Both the position numbers and the translations under genes were made by a program. Below, in pieces: positions 1-8,286 of a DNA stretch of 53,022 bases. The notes beneath the pieces are model-generated. The model was not told the DNA's origin and made no database searches. It saw only the letters and a list, made by a program, of their open reading frames with translations. Position 1 is the stretch's first letter, and each line of letters begins with the position of its first letter. Source of the stretch: UBA60 sp964587885 (GTDB lineage Archaea > Thermoplasmatota > Poseidoniia > Poseidoniales > Poseidoniaceae); assembly GCA_964587885.1 (NCBI GenBank), contig CAZPME010000015.1, forward strand, positions 1 to 53,022. Reading direction: 5' to 3'.

Positions 1-9
1 AAAACCCAT

Positions 10-66
10 TCAACAGGCTTGAGCCAAATAAAGGGCTTTCAGTGGGTCGGTTTGTTCGCTACCCAT
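10..66 (-). repeat. C-terminal fragment of a dispersed repeated gene family (copy 1)
   Basis: On the minus strand an ATG at 66 opens an 18-codon reading frame beginning MGSEQTDPLKAL and ending at TGA (10-12). A near-identical stretch, in frame as VGSEQTDPLNA, lies at 51828-51869 on the plus strand, and a more diverged VGSLSKDALKAL form at 51136-51174. Over the first 25 bases copies 1 and 3 differ at one position. A stop codon immediately precedes the ATG here, so this looks like a broken 3' end rather than a complete gene. The family is not recognised. It lies at the very edge of the window, which fits a repeat that stopped assembly, but that is inference. Confidence 0.5.
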
Positions 67-178
67 TCAAAAGACGTATTTCGCATGGGGTTCGGAATGG
101 CCCCCTTTGAAATAGAGTGAATGAGACCCGTAAGAATATAGCATAAATGAGATAAACATTCGATTCTACGAATTATAC

Positions 179-400
179 ATGAGTTATACAAGAAATCGAG
201 TTTTGGTTAAATCGTTCGTCTGGAGGATCATAGCAACCCTAACTGGGGCAACAATCGCATGGTTTTTGACAGGCGAGATTGAAACGGCAGGCAAATTCAT
301 CATCATCGAATTCCCATTGAAGATGATGATTTACTACATACATGAAAGGGGATGGGAGTCGATTTCATGGGGAATGGCTCCAACCGAATTGGGGAACTAG
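179..400 (+). CDS. DUF2061 family small membrane protein
   Basis: A 73-residue protein that reads as one DUF2061 unit. The N-terminus is basic (RNRVLVKSFVWRI), followed by a hydrophobic segment around residues 17-32 and the family's conserved end, KMMIYYIHERGWESI. DUF2061 proteins are small predicted inner-membrane proteins of unknown biochemical role. Length is normal for a single-domain member. The ATG at 179 is preceded by an A/T-rich stretch (about 139-155) that could hold a TATA element, and no clear Shine-Dalgarno sequence is visible, so a short leader is likely. It stands alone, divergent from the repeat fragment on its left and convergent with the metallo-hydrolase on its right. Confidence 0.8.
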   Translation: MSYTRNRVLVKSFVWRIIATLTGATIAWFLTGEIETAGKFIIIEFPLKMMIYYIHERGWESISWGMAPTELGN

Positions 401-438
401 ATGCACTAACTCTTCCTTCGATTTGTGAAGGAATTGGA

Positions 439-1197
439 TTACATGTAACGACCAGTTACACTGGTGAATGTTTTTGATAACTCGCCGACGTAGGGATTAG
501 ACTTCTTTTCAATCCCAATAGTGGTCTTCGGACCATGCCCCGGATAGACGATAGTATCATCATCAAGGGTGAATAATTTCTGCTCAATACTCTGTTTTAG
601 TAGTGGCCACGAGCCACCAGAGTTCGGCAGGTCAGTTCGTCCAACTCCACCGGCAAATAGAACATCACCAACAAATGCGTGCGATGCTCCCCCCTCATCG
701 GGAATTATTAGGCAAACGCTACCCAAACTATGTCCCGGAGTATGCCGAGCCTCAACTTTAATGCCCTCAAAGTCGTAGATTTCGCCGTCTTGCCAAACGT
801 CGGTTGGCACCGCAGGTTCAGGTACAGTAAAACGCCATCGAGCTGCAGATTCTTGCACACAAGATTGTAGATGATGGTCACCTTGGTGCAACCAAAACGG
901 AACATCCCAGCGCTTTTTCAGTTCTGGAATCATCCCAGAATGGTCAAAATGGGCATGAGTATTGGTGTAGGCGATTATCCGACGTTTTGCAAAACCCCTC
1001 TCCTCGGCTTCGACTTGGCTACTTGGGCCATTGCTATCATCAGGACCTAGACCCTGCCAATTCTCAACCCAGTCGATTAGGCGTTGTGGTTCATCCCCAC
1101 CATCAATAATGATGGTAGCACCATTTTCGGGATTGCATACAATACTACAGCGCATTTCCAATTTGCCGACAAAAAATTCCTCAATCCAAGGTTTCAT
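439..1197 (-). CDS. Metallo-beta-lactamase fold hydrolase (glyoxalase II-like)
   Basis: A 252-residue single-domain enzyme of the metallo-beta-lactamase superfamily. The metal-binding signature THAHFDH sits near residues 78-84, the second histidine motif HTPGHS near 150, the bridging aspartate in FVGDVLF near 175 and the last histidine in YPGHGP near 217, so all ligands for a two-metal centre are present. The glyoxalase II-type PGHS and GHG motifs suggest hydrolysis of a thioester or other ester, but the substrate cannot be read from sequence. It is probably cytoplasmic because no signal peptide is present. It is the last gene of the minus-strand run that starts with purF, 26 bases after the beta-propeller gene. 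Confidence 0.85.
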   Translation of the reverse strand: MKPWIEEFFVGKLEMRCSIVCNPENGATIIIDGGDEPQRLIDWVENWQGLGPDDSNGPSSQVEAEERGFAKRRIIAYTNTHAHFDHSGMIPELKKRWDVPFWLHQGDHHLQSCVQESAARWRFTVPEPAVPTDVWQDGEIYDFEGIKVEARHTPGHSLGSVCLIIPDEGGASHAFVGDVLFAGGVGRTDLPNSGGSWPLLKQSIEQKLFTLDDDTIVYPGHGPKTTIGIEKKSNPYVGELSKTFTSVTGRYM

Positions 1198-1223
1198 GCC
1201 TCTCTTCCTCCCTTATTTTCAAT

Positions 1224-2810
1224 CTATTCGACAGTAATGAATGTCGTGTCAGTAGTCCAAACTCCATCATCGTCGAGAACCGATAATTCGAAGCGATGCT
1301 TGCCCTTTGAGAGCCGCACCCGAATATTCTTTACTTCACCAATTGTGTTGCCGCGACCATCTTTCCACAACCAACGCTGAATTCTTTCATGAGGGTCATA
1401 TGAATCACTGCCGTCGAGTTTTACTACTGCACTTTCATCAGCACCAAGTGAAACCTTTCTGTCCTCTCCCGAATTTGCTACCGGTGAGATGCGGTGCTTG
1501 CCAACGTCCTCAATTAAGCCGGCCATTATGTCTTCTTCTTCATTATTTGGCTTATCTTCTAACTGTACTTCAAATGCATCTGTAAGGTCGCTCATCAAGT
1601 CCTTATCGTCTCTAGAATCCGAAGGAGAGAGACCAGAGGCCATCTGTTGTTGTTCTTCTTCAGTAAGGAATTCGGAATAATCGTCACTCAAATCTAGTTC
1701 ACCAACTGGGTCAGTTCCATCTTGAGACAATTCCAAATCTTGAATCCATGGGTCGCTTGAGCCTTCTTCTTGCCAAATCGGCTCAGTGTGCGGGTTGAGA
1801 ATTAGAATCGGTTCCTCACCGGTGTAATCATTGCGATCTTCACCACCAATACAAATGAGAGACTTGTTATTGTCCGTTACCAAGAAATCGACAATCCCTG
1901 GTGATTCAACCTGCCATTTCGGCTCGTCATTTGCATCGGAACTAGTTTCTGAAGAGATTCTATAGAGGTGGAACCAAGATGCAACTAGTATATCTTTTCC
2001 GAGTCCTAATAATGACGAAATGGCATAATCTGATTTCCACAATTCAACCTTATCTTGGTTGCGACCGAGCAAGAAAACTTCACCTGAAAAAGTTCCGGCT
2101 AGAACCCCGGTTGAAAATGAATGTAAACAGGTGCAGCGTGTATCTAGTCCTTGAATGTCGACACGCTCACCTAATGGCGTCCACCATTCTATTTCGACTT
2201 CGTCTTCATCCTGTCCGGCGAGACCAAGGGTTTCTCTTGCGATGACTAAATGACCACTGGCGTCAAAGCAAATCGCGGTTACTCTTTCTCCGCGGTCAGA
2301 GCGTGGTTCACGTTCAATTTGACTTTCACCACTCGGACTGTAGGTGCGAGACCATCCATCGGATGAGATAACAGCCAGCGAACGTCCGCCGGAATCAAAA
2401 GACAGTTTTTCGGCATTACTTGAATTGAGTTTGGCTTTGAGTGTGCCATTCAAATCTAGTAAGTGGATTTCACCTGCTCCATCCAAACACGCAATAGTTG
2501 CAGACTCAGCACACAATTCTTCAACCCCCCCGCCAATTGCATATGTCCAAGCAGGGTTGCCGTCACTATCAAAGGCCGATAGATTGCCTTCAATTGCTCC
2601 TATGACGAAACCACCGTTTGGGCGAGCAACGATTAGTCCAGCACGACCTTCAATTTCAACACAAGAAATTTCCATCCCACTCTGGTCGCAGAAATATGCA
2701 TTACCATCGGCGAGTGCATAAGCGATGCGCAGTCCATCTTTTGAAACCGCCAGAGACAATAGGCGAGATTCAACTTCAATTGTATGGCTCTCGCGGATGA
2801 TGAAGGGCAC
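1224..2810 (-). CDS. Beta-propeller (WD40/PQQ-like) protein with C-terminal PKD-like domain
   Basis: A 528-residue protein without signal peptide or membrane segment. Residues 1 to about 350 form repeated beta-strand units typical of a WD40/PQQ-type propeller (for example LSFDSGGRSLAVISSDG and IVARPNGGFVIGAIEG). An acidic low-complexity linker (about 350-430) follows. The last 85 residues resemble a PKD/Ig-like fold with the hallmark LDGSDSYDPHERIQRWLWK and a terminal DDDGVWTTDTTFITV strand. PKD domains are usually extracellular, so pairing one with a leaderless propeller is odd. The start is a GTG, 33 bases after the stop of the upstream THUMP gene. Function unknown; a protein-interaction scaffold is likely. 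Confidence 0.7.
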   Translation of the reverse strand: MPFIIRESHTIEVESRLLSLAVSKDGLRIAYALADGNAYFCDQSGMEISCVEIEGRAGLIVARPNGGFVIGAIEGNLSAFDSDGNPAWTYAIGGGVEELCAESATIACLDGAGEIHLLDLNGTLKAKLNSSNAEKLSFDSGGRSLAVISSDGWSRTYSPSGESQIEREPRSDRGERVTAICFDASGHLVIARETLGLAGQDEDEVEIEWWTPLGERVDIQGLDTRCTCLHSFSTGVLAGTFSGEVFLLGRNQDKVELWKSDYAISSLLGLGKDILVASWFHLYRISSETSSDANDEPKWQVESPGIVDFLVTDNNKSLICIGGEDRNDYTGEEPILILNPHTEPIWQEEGSSDPWIQDLELSQDGTDPVGELDLSDDYSEFLTEEEQQQMASGLSPSDSRDDKDLMSDLTDAFEVQLEDKPNNEEEDIMAGLIEDVGKHRISPVANSGEDRKVSLGADESAVVKLDGSDSYDPHERIQRWLWKDGRGNTIGEVKNIRVRLSKGKHRFELSVLDDDGVWTTDTTFITVE

Positions 2811-2843
2811 GTGACTCAGACTTGCGGGAGAGCTCCCTACTCT

Positions 2844-3770
2844 TCACGCTATCCACGCAGTGAGCATGTCATTATCGTATGAGGGTCGTGCACAAGATGT
2901 AGGGTTACAAATATGGGCGAATAGTTGCTCCTTCTCAGATTCACTCCATGCACACATGGGATCCAAGGTTGAGAAAGGAGTATTTTTTGCTCCTTCGGGC
3001 AATTGAACTTCAATTTCATTACCGATTCTTCCCCAAATAATTCCCCTATTACGCCCCGGGCCCGATTTACTGCGTAACGCCAATTGAGGTGAAGAGATAG
3101 TTGAGTCCCACTTGGCCAATTGCTCGAGATATTCTTCAAGGCTTCCTTCTACTGCAACAATTCGACATCCCCGCCGCATCAATTGCCATGCACTCAAGCA
3201 AATATCCCGTGAATCAATTCTTGCTTTGACCAAGCCTTGAACACCGATTGGTAGACCGCTTGGACAATTCACCTTTTGCTGTAATAACCACGCTTCATTT
3301 TTTGTCAAAATGACGCGGACCGGATAATCAGGATTGCCAAGATTGACCGATAGGGATTCATCGCCTTCCAGCATGTGATGTCCAATCATTCCAGAAAAAT
3401 CTTGCGAGCCCCAATCACCTTTCACTCCACTACGCTTGGTCGCAACCCCAAAAGTGCGGGGTGTACCTTTGTCCTCGTCGATACTGAGAGCAACTTTCGC
3501 AACCTCTGCCGGCTCAGCAGGACACATGATCGCTCGCTCGACCGACTGAAGGCCAAAGCAATGGCAAAATACATCTTCGACCGCTTCAGTTGGGCTATGT
3601 GAAGAAGCAATTGCTAGGGCACCTTTATGCTCAATATGTAAATCGATTCCGGCATTTATGGCTAATTCAAGCATGCCTTGTTCCATACTATTCTGGAAGT
3701 GTTTACGCACTGGGCGGCTTTTTAGAGTTAATTCGCCGAGGCGAAGTATCCAAAATTGTGGACCTTCCAC
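2844..3770 (-). CDS. ThiI-like THUMP-domain protein with degenerate PP-loop
   Basis: A 308-residue relative of ThiI, the enzyme that makes 4-thiouridine in tRNA. The N-terminal ferredoxin-like domain begins ILRLGELTLKSRPVRKHFQ, a close match to ThiI N-termini, and a THUMP RNA-binding domain follows to about residue 165. Where ThiI carries its ATP-binding PP-loop (SGGIDS), this protein has VKARIDSRDICLSAWQLM at about residues 179-196: the glycines are gone and only IDS remains. It is therefore probably not an adenylating enzyme, though it may still bind tRNA. Translation starts at a GTG preceded by a good GAGGTG ribosome-binding site inside the end of purF, and the genes lie nine bases apart. 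Confidence 0.65.
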   Translation of the reverse strand: MEGPQFWILRLGELTLKSRPVRKHFQNSMEQGMLELAINAGIDLHIEHKGALAIASSHSPTEAVEDVFCHCFGLQSVERAIMCPAEPAEVAKVALSIDEDKGTPRTFGVATKRSGVKGDWGSQDFSGMIGHHMLEGDESLSVNLGNPDYPVRVILTKNEAWLLQQKVNCPSGLPIGVQGLVKARIDSRDICLSAWQLMRRGCRIVAVEGSLEEYLEQLAKWDSTISSPQLALRSKSGPGRNRGIIWGRIGNEIEVQLPEGAKNTPFSTLDPMCAWSESEKEQLFAHICNPTSCARPSYDNDMLTAWIA

Positions 3771-3779
3771 ATCCTCACC

Positions 3780-5306
3780 TCATTCGTCTTGCTCGATTTC
3801 GACTTCCTCGAGGATGTCGCTAAGTTGTTTGACTGAATCGTGACGTGCTGCTTCAAGGTTGGCGAGATAGTCGTCGGTAATCTGACCGACGACATATTCG
3901 CCATCAAAACAAGATGAATCAAACCTAGTAGGGGGATTTTCGCCAATCATACACGACGTGACGAGGTCTTCAAGTCGCTGGTAAAAGACAACATCACAAC
4001 CAATCCACGTAGCGATTTCCTCACGGGATTTGCTAGTGGCGATTAATTCTGAAGCCGCAGGCATGTCGATTCCGTAGACATTTGCGTGGCATACGGGAGG
4101 GGCGGCACTTGCGAAATAGACTTTATTTGCACCAGCTGAACGCGCCATCTCTACGATTTTCTTCGAAGTATTTCCGCGTACGATTGAATCATCGACCAAT
4201 AATACATTACGACCCTCAAACTCTTTGGCCATGGTATTGAGTTTCTTGCGCACAGAATCTTTGCGGATCGCTTGACCAGGCATGATAAAAGTGCGGCCAA
4301 CATAACGGTTCTTGACGAAACCTTCACGATATGATACACCTAGTTGCTCTGCCAAAGCAAGTGCTGAGATACGGCCGCTATCTGGGACCGGAATAACCAC
4401 ATCAATTTCGTGATTAGGCATTTCATCCAAAATGCGTTCAGCTAACGCCACTCCCATATTACGGCGTGCCTCGTGTACCGAGACTCCGTCGATAGTAGAA
4501 TCGGGGCGAGCAAAATAGACGTATTCGAAAATACATGGTGAGAGTACGGAATCGATTTGGCTTTGGCGGCTGAATAGATGCCCACCAGAACTGATGAATA
4601 CGGCTTCACCAGGGTTGACATCTCGGACGATATCAAATCCTAGCGTAGTTAATGCGACCGATTCAGAGGCGATTATCCATTCATCGCCATCTTCACCATC
4701 ACGCCGTCCGATGATTAAGGGGCGAATTCCGCTTGGGTCTCGGAATCCGAGTAAACCGACTCCAGCAATCAAAGAAACGATAGCATAACCGCCTACACAA
4801 TTATTGTGAACAGCCTCTACCGCATCAAAGATGTCTTCAATATCAACATAATTTTCATCTTCGATTTTCATTCTCTTGGTTTCGGCCAATGCAGCGGCTA
4901 AAATGTTGAGTAACATTTCCGAATCGGAAGAGGTGTTGAGATGGCGGCCGATATCGGCGACCTTACGCCTCAAGTAGTCGGCATTAGTCAAATTGCCATT
5001 GTGAGCTAATGTAATCCCATAAGGAGAGTTAACGTAGAATGGTTGTGCCTCTGCTACAGAACTTGTGCCTGCAGTCGGATACCTAACATGGCCGATGCCC
5101 ATATTGCCGACCAATTCTCGCATATGGCGCTTGTAAAATACATCGCTGACTAATCCTGTGGATTTTCGGCGATGGAGTTTTTCACCATCGCAAGTTACGA
5201 TTCCTGCCGCATCTTGACCTCGATGTTGAAGGACCAATAATCCGTCATATAGCAATTGATTGACGTGCGAGCCCTCGCCAGTCACAATTCCGAGGATGCC
5301 GCACAT
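3780..5306 (-). CDS. purF: Amidophosphoribosyltransferase
   Basis: A 508-residue enzyme for the first committed step of purine synthesis (PRPP plus glutamine to phosphoribosylamine). It starts MCGILGIV, so Cys2 is the N-terminal nucleophile of the class II glutaminase domain; LVLQHRGQDAAGI and HVRYPTAG are further glutaminase motifs. The C-terminal phosphoribosyltransferase domain shows PDSGRISALALAEQLG and the PRPP loop LLVDDSIVRGNTSKKI near residue 370. Length and motifs are those of a complete enzyme, and no propeptide precedes the cysteine. It leads a minus-strand run with the THUMP, propeller and hydrolase genes, although only their close spacing suggests co-transcription. Confidence 0.97.
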   Translation of the reverse strand: MCGILGIVTGEGSHVNQLLYDGLLVLQHRGQDAAGIVTCDGEKLHRRKSTGLVSDVFYKRHMRELVGNMGIGHVRYPTAGTSSVAEAQPFYVNSPYGITLAHNGNLTNADYLRRKVADIGRHLNTSSDSEMLLNILAAALAETKRMKIEDENYVDIEDIFDAVEAVHNNCVGGYAIVSLIAGVGLLGFRDPSGIRPLIIGRRDGEDGDEWIIASESVALTTLGFDIVRDVNPGEAVFISSGGHLFSRQSQIDSVLSPCIFEYVYFARPDSTIDGVSVHEARRNMGVALAERILDEMPNHEIDVVIPVPDSGRISALALAEQLGVSYREGFVKNRYVGRTFIMPGQAIRKDSVRKKLNTMAKEFEGRNVLLVDDSIVRGNTSKKIVEMARSAGANKVYFASAAPPVCHANVYGIDMPAASELIATSKSREEIATWIGCDVVFYQRLEDLVTSCMIGENPPTRFDSSCFDGEYVVGQITDDYLANLEAARHDSVKQLSDILEEVEIEQDE

Positions 5307-5391
5307 GATGAGGCCTGATACCTGCTGACGAATACAGCATTTGAACCTTTCACGATTTCAAAAAGAGCGTTTGCGGAATAGAGACTTCTTC

Positions 5392-6168
5392 CTAGACTCT
5401 TTCTGCAATAGCAGTACCGCCGGCATCTTCGACTACACCGATGACCCGTGAGTTAACTTCATCCCAAGTTGACTCGCCGATTTGATAATCTGGTGCACGG
5501 ATCTCAATGCGATAATATGGTGCACCATCATAGAAACATTCAACTTTTATTTCAGCTTCTTCATCGGATAATTCTTCAGCACTTGAAAGAGCACTACGAA
5601 TTATTTCAATTCCAGCTTCACTGGTTACTGCTAAATTAAATCGAGCGCGTATTTCCACAAATGGGGGGATGATATTTTCGACTGCGATTTCATTGAAGGT
5701 GGTGATCCAATCGCCTTCAAAACCGGCTTCAATTAAAGAATTCTCATTCAATGCAGCATCTTCAAAAGCACCATAAAGAGTTCCAAAAGCATCGGTCATC
5801 TCTTCTTGAGTGTGTTCGACTTCTTTCTCATCCCAGCCCACCTTTTCTCCGACGAAGCGAAGAAGTTGAGCTGCACGCCCTTCATTTTTCCAGGTTTGAA
5901 GAGTTTCACGGCGGCGTTCATCGCTTACCGCCTTAAGGGATAATTCGAGACTTTTTCCATCCCTGCGAGTACGCAAGACTTTGCACACTACACGTTGACC
6001 TTCGCGAACGTGATTACGAATGGTTTTGACCCATCCGCTAGCAACTTCACCGATAAAGATGAAACCTTCTCGACCCGGATATTCATCAAGAACACAATAG
6101 GCACCGTTTTCCTTTACGGTAGTGATGGAACAGACAACGAGTCCGCCCTCACGTGGTCCTTCCGCCAT
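5392..6168 (-). CDS. eif2a: Translation initiation factor aIF2, alpha subunit
   Basis: The alpha subunit of the archaeal aIF2 heterotrimer, which carries initiator tRNA to the small ribosomal subunit. Residues about 5-75 form an S1/OB domain (GGLVVCSITTVKENGAYCVL, then GREGFIFIGEV), followed by the helical domain and a C-terminal alpha-beta domain that contacts aIF2-gamma. A further in-frame ATG lies at 6189, overlapping the eS27 stop, but the ATG at 6168 gives the usual family start (MAEGPREGGLVV) and is preceded by GTAGGTAG. It is the third gene of the eL42-eS27-aIF2A group. In most archaea NOP10 and PAC2 genes follow directly, but here purF does. Confidence 0.95.
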   Translation of the reverse strand: MAEGPREGGLVVCSITTVKENGAYCVLDEYPGREGFIFIGEVASGWVKTIRNHVREGQRVVCKVLRTRRDGKSLELSLKAVSDERRRETLQTWKNEGRAAQLLRFVGEKVGWDEKEVEHTQEEMTDAFGTLYGAFEDAALNENSLIEAGFEGDWITTFNEIAVENIIPPFVEIRARFNLAVTSEAGIEIIRSALSSAEELSDEEAEIKVECFYDGAPYYRIEIRAPDYQIGESTWDEVNSRVIGVVEDAGGTAIAERV

Positions 6169-6185
6169 GTTCAATCTACCTACTT

Positions 6186-6356
6186 TCATGCGAGGGACTC
6201 AACCACGGTGCAGCCAACCAAATCAGCTTTACCACCGCTAGGTGAAGTCAATGTGCTATTACACACTAAGCATGAAATTGAGGTAGTGGCGCGACTGAAA
6301 ATAGTACATTCAGACCCACAATCATTGCAGGTAACTTTGAGAAAACCAGATGCCAT
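6186..6356 (-). CDS. rps27e: Ribosomal protein eS27 (S27e)
   Basis: A 56-residue zinc-ribbon protein of the small ribosomal subunit. The core reads FLKVTCNDCGSECTIFSRAT followed by CLVCNSTLTSPSGGKA, so both CxxC pairs for zinc are intact. The chosen ATG at 6356 is preceded by a GAGGGAT ribosome-binding site four bases upstream; an in-frame GTG at 6368 would overlap the eL42 stop codon and adds four unlikely residues. The gene lies between eL42 and aIF2-alpha, the standard archaeal order, and the three are almost certainly one transcript. Confidence 0.95.
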   Translation of the reverse strand: MASGFLKVTCNDCGSECTIFSRATTSISCLVCNSTLTSPSGGKADLVGCTVVESLA

Positions 6357-6364
6357 TTTATCCC

Positions 6365-6649
6365 TCACTTATCGATTAGTTCGAATCTCTTCGCTCGTTG
6401 GCAAGGAGCGTAATGTGCCTTGCCGGTTTCAGTACAGCGGTATAGAATGTTAACGCGCTTGGTCGGCTTTTCTCGACCTTCGGGCTTTGGACGGGGGAAA
6501 CCACGGTATCCAGCGGTGACTCTACGGAATCTCCTCTGACCCCACTTTTGCTCGCTGGCGCGTCGCTTCTTGACTCGCTCAACTGTGTGTAGAGTATGCT
6601 TGCCAGCCGATGGGCTGTAGCGCTTGACTTGGCGTGGTCTTTTCACCAT
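6365..6649 (-). CDS. rpl44e: Ribosomal protein eL42 (L44e) lacking most zinc ligands
   Basis: A 94-residue large-subunit ribosomal protein. The family core is unmistakable: KHTLHTVERVKKRRASEQKW, then GQRRFRRVTAGYRGFPRPKP. The usual zinc ribbon is not. Where relatives have CPxC near the N-terminus this protein has YSPSAGKH, and where they have CTEC it has CTETGKAH, so only one of four cysteines remains. This is a C-minus version of a normally metal-binding ribosomal protein. It heads the eS27-aIF2A operon, with a TATA-like element about 35 bases upstream of the ATG at 6649. Confidence 0.95.
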   Translation of the reverse strand: MVKRPRQVKRYSPSAGKHTLHTVERVKKRRASEQKWGQRRFRRVTAGYRGFPRPKPEGREKPTKRVNILYRCTETGKAHYAPCQRAKRFELIDK

Positions 6650-6680
6650 GATACTTCCTCAGCGCTTCGGCCACTCGGGT

Positions 6681-6692
6681 TCGGTATATATG
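6681..6692 (-). promoter_or_regulatory. TATA box candidate for the eL42-eS27-aIF2A operon
   Basis: Read on the minus strand the sequence is TCGGTATATATGGC in complement, giving CATATATACCGA about 35 bases upstream of the eL42 ATG. An archaeal TATA box lies roughly 25 bases before the transcription start, so a leader of about ten bases is predicted. Confidence 0.5.
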
Positions 6693-6767
6693 GCTGACGG
6701 ACACCCCTACGGGGTGGAATCACCCTGTCTTTGATGTCTTTCCACCAACCTTCATCAACTTGAAACC

Positions 6768-7586
6768 ATGCCTATGGGCATGGCGATGGTCGATGGGCAA
6801 CAACTCGATGCCCTGCTGTGGTTTTGGATACCTCTTGCTTTAGTTCCTCTCGGCAGTTGGATGTTACTGTCTCGTAATAACCCGACTATTCGCCGCTTAG
6901 GACTCCCAACACTCTCACTTGGGCTGGCCTTGGTAATGGCTTCACAATGGACAGTGCCGGAGTCGGATTCAAGTGCGAGCGGACACCTATTATTGGTGGT
7001 AATCGGGCCGATGATCCTGCTTGGGATAGGTTGCTTCATGGCGATTTTCGGAGGGCCAGTCCCGGTTGGCCGATTACCCCCTGTGGCGCGGCCGGCGGGC
7101 TTTTTTTCCATCACCCTTGGTCTGGCTTGGATTTTGGCTTTACATTTAGTCTCGTCTCCAATGTGGCGAGATTCGGTCAATCCATATTGGCAAGTATGGT
7201 TTGTGATTTTCCTCCTCACCCTTTGTCTTGCCGGCACTAGCATGGCACAAGCAGTGATGCTTTTAGGAGATGGACGTACTTCGACTGCGGCAAATGTCGG
7301 TTTTTTTGGACTTGGTGCAGGAGCGGTCTTATTCTTGTTGATGTTTAATGATGGGGCACAAATTAGTGCCTTAGAAATGCGAGCAGAAATTTGGTTGGCC
7401 AGTGCCGACTTACTCGGTACGGTTGCAGGGATTGTCATAGCGGTTCTAAACTTTGCAATAGTGATTACAATTTACGAACGTTCATTACCAGAACCAAAGC
7501 CAACTGATCCACTGAGCGAAACTGAAAAGAAGCGAGTAGTTGAGATTATTTCAGCGAATGTTGGAGGTGAAATCAGTGAAGATTGA
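6768..7586 (+). CDS. Polytopic membrane protein, family unknown
   Basis: A 272-residue hydrophobic protein with about seven predicted transmembrane segments (for example ALLWFWIPLALVPLGSWML, LLLVVIGPMILLGIGCFM and FVIFLLTLCLAGTSMAQAV). The C-terminal tail is charged (PLSETEKKRVVEIISANVG) and probably cytoplasmic. No catalytic motif or known family was recognised. It overlaps the next membrane-protein gene by 11 bases, so the two are translationally coupled and may form one complex. Both sit in an insertion-like block that separates aIF2A from NOP10. Two ATGs lie close together at the start (6768 and 6774), and the first was kept. Confidence 0.75.
   Translation: MPMGMAMVDGQQLDALLWFWIPLALVPLGSWMLLSRNNPTIRRLGLPTLSLGLALVMASQWTVPESDSSASGHLLLVVIGPMILLGIGCFMAIFGGPVPVGRLPPVARPAGFFSITLGLAWILALHLVSSPMWRDSVNPYWQVWFVIFLLTLCLAGTSMAQAVMLLGDGRTSTAANVGFFGLGAGAVLFLLMFNDGAQISALEMRAEIWLASADLLGTVAGIVIAVLNFAIVITIYERSLPEPKPTDPLSETEKKRVVEIISANVGGEISED
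7563..7570 (+). promoter_or_regulatory. Strong ribosome-binding site that sets the start of the following membrane-protein gene
   Basis: The sequence GGAGGTGA lies five bases before the GTG at 7576, inside the end of the upstream gene. It favours this GTG over the in-frame ATG at 7540 and suggests translational coupling. Confidence 0.6.
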
Positions 7587-8049
7587 TAATAGTAGGAAGA
7601 CTTGGATATTAGTCCTACTTCCAACGGTGATTTTCCTTGTTGTAATCTTAGTCACAAACGTAGTACTTGGATTAGGAGAAGTTAGTAATGCCTTCAAGCG
7701 TTTCGCCAATGCCTTCCTTACCGCTTACACGTTGACAGCAGGCGCTTTCTTTGGTGCGATGTTTTTCTACGCAGATAGTCGTAATCGCCCCCTTGCACCG
7801 TTGTTTGGTATGTTAGTTGCCACTTTGGTTGGTGCGCTAATTATGGTGGCTTTCCTTTCTCAAGGTGAGTTGTTGATGGAAAATAACAGTTCTATGCAGG
7901 CGCAATTTTTCTCTAATATTGTTCATTTGGCAATTGTTTTCACAGCACTATTGACTGCTATAGGGCTGTTAGGTGGAATCACGATGGCGCATATCACTGG
8001 AAATCCTCCACGCCAATTACCTTGGCCAGAGATGAGCGAAGAAGAGTGA
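7576..8049 (+). CDS. Four-helix membrane protein, family unknown
   Basis: A 157-residue protein with four predicted transmembrane segments: WILVLLPTVIFLVVILVTNV, TAYTLTAGAFFGAMFFY, GMLVATLVGALIMVAFL and IVFTALLTAIGLLGGITM. The tail (PWPEMSEEE) is acidic. The GTG start at 7576 was chosen because of the GGAGGTGA site just upstream. The gene overlaps the seven-helix protein and is probably made with it. No family was recognised and no function can be assigned. Confidence 0.75.
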   Translation: MKIDNSRKTWILVLLPTVIFLVVILVTNVVLGLGEVSNAFKRFANAFLTAYTLTAGAFFGAMFFYADSRNRPLAPLFGMLVATLVGALIMVAFLSQGELLMENNSSMQAQFFSNIVHLAIVFTALLTAIGLLGGITMAHITGNPPRQLPWPEMSEEE

Positions 8050-8147
8050 TTACTAATTAGTGTAAAACTACTGTAGTTTATTTCCCTAGCATCGTTATTG
8101 AAAGCGTTTTTTGGGACCTTAAACTTCTCAATAAATAATGCATTAAG

Positions 8148-8230
8148 CGCCGAGAGAGGGATTTGAACCCCCGTGTCCATGAGACAGTGGATTTCGAATC
8201 CACCGCGATACCGGGCTATGCGATCTCGGC
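8148..8230 (-). tRNA. tRNA-Ser (anticodon CGA)
   Basis: The minus strand folds into a class II tRNA of 83 bases. The acceptor strand GCCGAGA pairs with TCTCGGC, the anticodon arm is GTGGA-TTCGAAA-TCCAC with anticodon CGA (plus-strand 8194-8196), there is a long variable arm, and the T-arm is GGGGG-TTCAAAT-CCCTC. The discriminator is G, as expected for serine. CCA is not encoded. No intron is seen. Confidence 0.93.
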
Positions 8231-8286
8231 TGTAAGAGCGGCGACCTACGCGAGCGTCATAAGCGTGATGATATGACCGCATTACG

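Noticed and set aside
6755..7438. A 227-codon minus-strand frame
   Set aside because: It is antisense to two membrane-protein genes with good starts, and its composition (Ser/Pro/Lys-rich, no hydrophobic core) is that of a shadow frame.
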